NCBI GenBank assembly: GCA_005884305.1
Contig: VAYL01000060.1
Coordinates: 1-6,560, forward strand
Direction of reading: 5' to 3'
DNA: 6,560 nucleotides
Origin: Actinomycetota bacterium
Lineage (GTDB): Bacteria > Actinomycetota > Thermoleophilia > Solirubrobacterales > 70-9
Shown: in pieces, positions 3,803 to 6,560 of the stretch
Layout of the letters: every line of letters starts with the position of its first letter
Position numbering within the stretch: the first letter of the stretch is position 1
Notes under the pieces: generated by a model
What the model saw: the letters and a program-made list of their open reading frames with translations, nothing else
Database searches by the model: none
Told to the model about the DNA's origin: nothing
Position numbers and translations under genes: made by a program

Positions 3803-6366
3803 TCGAGCTCGAGCGCCTGCTTCGCGACCGGCTGGATGTCCGCCGCGAGCTCGCCGTCCGGTTTCCGTTCGTCATGGTCGACGAGCTCGAGGACGCGGGA
3901 GCGGCGCACCGCGCCTTGGTCGATGCGATCGCCGAGCACGAGAACCTGGTGGGCGCCTGTGACGTCGCGCAGTCGGTTCGGCGCCCGCCAGCGGCGGCCG
4001 TGGATCCCGGCCCGTCTTTCCTGGAGCGCTTCCCCGCGGCGCAGCACATCGTGCTGGACCGTCCCCTGCGTTTCGGCGCCGACGTCGCCAGCGCTGCGCG
4101 AGCGGTGGCCGGACTGGCCGGGCACCCGGATCGGATGGAGACCGAGACCGGCGGCGGCGAGTCCTGGGTCCGTTTCTGGCGCTGCACAGGCGAGCGGGCC
4201 GAGGCGCAGGCGGCGGCGCGGGAGATCGAGCACCTGCTCGCGGCGGGCGAGGTGCGGCCCGATGCGGTGTGCGTCATCGTCGGCTCGGGCTGGCGCGAAG
4301 CGCGCCTGGTGGCCGCCGCGCTCGAGGAGCGCAGCGTCCCCTTCCGCTTCGCGGGGGATGCGGCGCTCTTCCAGCGCCCGGAGGTCCGCGACGTGCTCGC
4401 CTGGCTGCGGATGCTGGCGGACCCAACGGATTCGGCCGCGGTCGTCCGAGCGCTCACGCGCCCGCCGGTGGAGCTCCGCTCGATCGACCTTGCGCGCTGC
4501 ACGGCGATCGCGAGGCGACGCAAGCTCGACATGATCTCGGCGCTCGACGCCGCGCTCGAGAGCCCTCAGCTGCCTCCCGAGGCGCGCGACCGCATCAAGG
4601 CGTTCCTGAAGCTTCAGCGGTCCGCCTCCGCAGCCATGGAGGAGATGCGCGCCGATGTCTTCGTGCGCCGCCTGATCGAGCGCATCGGTCTGCGACGCCA
4701 CCGTCTCTTTGTCGCGACGCCGGAGGCCGCCGAGCGCCTTCAGAGCCTCTCCCGCCTGTCCGAGCTGGCCGCGGCGTGGACGCGCCGCGAGCCCCGCGGA
4801 TCGGTGCGTGACTTCGTGAGACACCTGACCGCGGTCGCGGACGCCGGCGAGCTGGATCCCGACGACGCGGCGACCGCGTCCGCCGGGACCGTGGTGCTCG
4901 CGGAGCCCGAGCAGGTGAAGGGCCTCGAGTTCGAGCACGTCTATCTCCTCGGCCTGCACCGCGGCGCGATCACTGCGCGTGACTCTGCGGCGGCGTGGCT
5001 GCCGCGCAGCTTGATGCCGGACGACGCCGCCACGGACTCCAGCGAGGACGCCACGAGGGCCGCCCGTGCGCGCCTCGCGTATCTGGGGATGACGCGGCCG
5101 AGGCGAGGCCTCGTCATGTCCTGGCCGGCGCAGAGCGCCGAGGGACAGGTCTCGCCGTCGCCCTTCTACGAGGCGGCGCGGGACGCGCTCGGGGCCGACG
5201 AGGAGATCCACGAGGAGGAGCTCTTCGGACCGGCCGAGGGGCTCCACTCGACCTACCGGATGCTTCGCGACGAGGTGCTCGAGGCTTCGTGGCGAGCGGG
5301 TTCCGCACTCTCGGAGATGCGCCTCGACACCGCGGAGGACGTGACGCAGGCCGTGGCGCGGTACCTGGAGCTGATCAAGCTCGCGGCGCTCGTTCAGCGG
5401 CCTGGCAGCGAGCCCGCCGCGGAAACGATCTCCGCGCTCAACGAGCTCCTGGGCCGTGCCGCCTCGGCGGAACAGCGGGCGGCCCTCGAGGCCTCGACGC
5501 TCGACGAATACGTGGTTTCTGAGGAGCGCGACGTTGCGGCTAGGCGCGAGCTCGTGGCGGCCCGCCGCGAACCCTCGCTCGAGCAGTTCATCCCGCGTCG
5601 CGGGAACGGTCTCGCGCTGTCGGCCTCCGACATCGACCTCTACCGGACCTGCCCCCTGAAGTACAAGTTCGCACGCGTCTTCGCGATCCCGCGCGAGCCG
5701 ACCATCAACCAGCGGTTCGGGATCCTGATCCACCAGGTCTTGCAGCGCTTCCACACGGAGGTCCTGCGAGGGGAGGCGGCCGGTGCACCCGGCTTCTCGC
5801 CAACCGCCTCCGGGCCGCCCGGCAGCCTCGACCGGCTCCTCTTCCTGTTCGAGGCCGGCTGGCGGCGGACGGGCTTCGGCTCCTCCGACGACGAGCTCCA
5901 GTACCGGGATCGGGCTGTCGCCGCGCTCGCCCGCTACCACGAGCGGCAGCGACAGGCGCAGTCGCGACCGGTGTGGCTGGAGCGTGGGTTCTCGTTCGCG
6001 ATCGGCGACCACCAGCTACGCGGCCGCGTCGACCGCGTCGACCAGCGCGAGGACGGCAGCTACGAGCTCATCGACTACAAGACCGGCGAGGCAGGCGGCC
6101 GCCACGACGACGGCGTGCAGCTCGCCCTGTACCGGCTCGCGGCGCGCTCGGCGTGGCAGGTCGAGTCGGACGCGGCCAGCTACTGGTACGTGCTGGACGA
6201 CGAGCGAGTCACGGTGCCCGCCGCACCGGACGACGCCGAGCGGGTTGAGCGCACTGTGCTCGAGGTTGGCGCCGGGATCGAGGGCCAGGACTTCGAGCCG
6301 CGCCCCTCGTATGAGATCTGCTCCTGGTGTGACTACCGCCTTATCTGCCCGGCATCCGAGGCTTAG
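3700..6366 (+). CDS. AdnA/AdnB-like helicase-nuclease, motor C-terminus plus Fe-S PD-(D/E)XK nuclease (frameshifted gene)
   Basis: This 888-codon frame holds the rest of the protein; homology really begins near residue 15 (nt 3742), and the GTG at 3700 is only the frame's first start. VMVDELED (58-65) is a Walker B with DExQ changed to DELE. LVGACDVAQSV (83-93) is a weak motif III. KGLEF (407-411) is a clear motif V core and YLGMTRPRR (461-469) a motif VI. The nuclease domain is intact: GILIH with H678, GRVDRVD with D778, IDYKTG with D792 and K794, and QLALY (807-811). Four cysteines, C651 and C874-X2-C877-X5-C883, form the Fe-S pattern of AddB/Cas4-type nucleases. Joined with the 5' fragment the protein is about 1,053 residues, close to mycobacterial AdnA/AdnB, which resect DNA double-strand breaks. 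The partner subunit is not in this window. The stop overlaps the convergent gene's stop by two bases. Confidence 0.88.
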   Translation: MGRGAGARIARGGRYASHDRILRESGSLDGGDVVIELERLLRDRLDVRRELAVRFPFVMVDELEDAGAAHRALVDAIAEHENLVGACDVAQSVRRPPAAAVDPGPSFLERFPAAQHIVLDRPLRFGADVASAARAVAGLAGHPDRMETETGGGESWVRFWRCTGERAEAQAAAREIEHLLAAGEVRPDAVCVIVGSGWREARLVAAALEERSVPFRFAGDAALFQRPEVRDVLAWLRMLADPTDSAAVVRALTRPPVELRSIDLARCTAIARRRKLDMISALDAALESPQLPPEARDRIKAFLKLQRSASAAMEEMRADVFVRRLIERIGLRRHRLFVATPEAAERLQSLSRLSELAAAWTRREPRGSVRDFVRHLTAVADAGELDPDDAATASAGTVVLAEPEQVKGLEFEHVYLLGLHRGAITARDSAAAWLPRSLMPDDAATDSSEDATRAARARLAYLGMTRPRRGLVMSWPAQSAEGQVSPSPFYEAARDALGADEEIHEEELFGPAEGLHSTYRMLRDEVLEASWRAGSALSEMRLDTAEDVTQAVARYLELIKLAALVQRPGSEPAAETISALNELLGRAASAEQRAALEASTLDEYVVSEERDVAARRELVAARREPSLEQFIPRRGNGLALSASDIDLYRTCPLKYKFARVFAIPREPTINQRFGILIHQVLQRFHTEVLRGEAAGAPGFSPTASGPPGSLDRLLFLFEAGWRRTGFGSSDDELQYRDRAVAALARYHERQRQAQSRPVWLERGFSFAIGDHQLRGRVDRVDQREDGSYELIDYKTGEAGGRHDDGVQLALYRLAARSAWQVESDAASYWYVLDDERVTVPAAPDDAERVERTVLEVGAGIEGQDFEPRPSYEICSWCDYRLICPASEA
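3725..3745 (+). other. Probable frameshift site inside the helicase-nuclease gene
   Basis: Helicase-like sequence runs in one frame up to about 3739 (WAEERERESRGAD) and resumes in the frame one base earlier from about 3742 (YASHDRILRESGSLD). Together these fit the expected linker before the Walker B block, with one base missing and at most one residue unaccounted for. The two frames are both open from 3586 to 3799, so the exact point is set by sequence likeness only. A GGGG run lies at 3731-3734, but no X-XXY-YYZ slippery heptamer is present. A one-base deletion, real or from sequencing, is more likely than programmed frameshifting. Confidence 0.7.
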
Positions 6367-6560
6367 TTCTTGTCGCGGCCACGCTGGCGCAGGAAGCGCT
6401 GAAACTCGTTCGCGATGTCGTCGCCGGACGGCATGTCCTGCGTGACCTCGTAGTCCTCCTCCTGCGATGCCTCGAGGTTGCGCACGAGCTCCTCGATCTC
6501 GGGGTTGGCGGCGACCGCCTCGTCGACCTGCTCGGTGAACCGCTCGGTGGCGTCCTCGAG
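6363..6560 (-). CDS. Probable PAC2-family protein, C-terminal fragment
   Basis: Sixty-five C-terminal residues are visible, ending at TAA (6365-6363); the rest lies beyond the right edge. They read as an acidic helix (VDEAVAANPEIEELVRNLE, about 12-30), an acidic linker, then MPSGDDIANEFQRFLRQRG (43-61). A terminal 'PSGD-x-(I/L)-A-x-EF-x-(R/K)-FLR' helix is, as I recall it, typical of actinobacterial PAC2 proteins (related to proteasome-assembly chaperone 2; the mycobacterial member is Rv2125). PAC2 proteins occur in actinobacteria with a proteasome, but their bacterial role is not settled. The identification rests on a short tail, so it is moderate. The gene converges on the helicase-nuclease gene, and their stop codons share positions 6364-6365. 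Confidence 0.6.
   Translation of the reverse strand, partial: LEDATERFTEQVDEAVAANPEIEELVRNLEASQEEDYEVTQDMPSGDDIANEFQRFLRQRGRDKN

Noticed and set aside
3574..6012. An 812-codon open frame on the minus strand opposite the helicase-nuclease gene.
   Set aside because: Its translation is Arg/Gly/Leu/His-rich without any motif, and the plus strand clearly encodes a conserved nuclease. Long antisense frames are expected in high-G+C coding DNA.

Overview
The window is strongly G+C-rich, with coding third positions nearly all G or C. Its gene set points to an actinobacterium. The strongest indicators are a Zincin_2/DUF2342 metalloprotease, a probable PAC2-family protein and a large UvrD-like helicase fused to an Fe-S PD-(D/E)XK nuclease (AdnA/AdnB-like). 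A deep-branching group such as Thermoleophilia/Solirubrobacterales would fit, but that placement is inference, not something the sequence proves.

Layout from left to right. (1) Positions 1-174, minus strand: the N-terminus of an Mrp/ApbC-type Fe-S cluster carrier, cut by the window edge. (2) Positions 175-314: an intergenic gap with two strong stem-loops. (3) Positions 315-800, minus: a very basic, coiled-coil-like small protein of unknown function. (4) Positions 801-1124: an intergenic gap with an A+T-rich promoter-like stretch, several hairpins and a spaced GTGAATC repeat. (5) Positions 1125-2204 and 2207-3172, minus: a tightly coupled pair, an inositol-monophosphatase-family phosphatase followed after 2 nt by a Zincin_2 metalloprotease. 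(6) About 3206-6366, plus: a helicase-nuclease gene transcribed divergently from the phosphatase. It is split into two open frames by an apparent one-base loss near 3725-3742. (7) Positions 6363-6560, minus: the C-terminus of a probable PAC2-family protein, whose stop codon overlaps the helicase-nuclease stop.

Most genes look like chromosomal housekeeping or repair genes. I see no mobile element, CRISPR array, tRNA or rRNA. The most interesting object is the helicase-nuclease. Its nuclease and Fe-S residues are all present, but nearly every helicase motif is altered, including Walker A lysine to arginine, and the reading frame is broken between motor motifs Ib and II. It is either a degenerate motor subunit of an AdnAB-like end-resection complex carrying a sequencing error, or a gene in decay. 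The 33-bp divergent junction upstream of it has two TANNNT boxes placed for leaderless transcription in both directions. I did not find convincing evidence of a wholly new system here.
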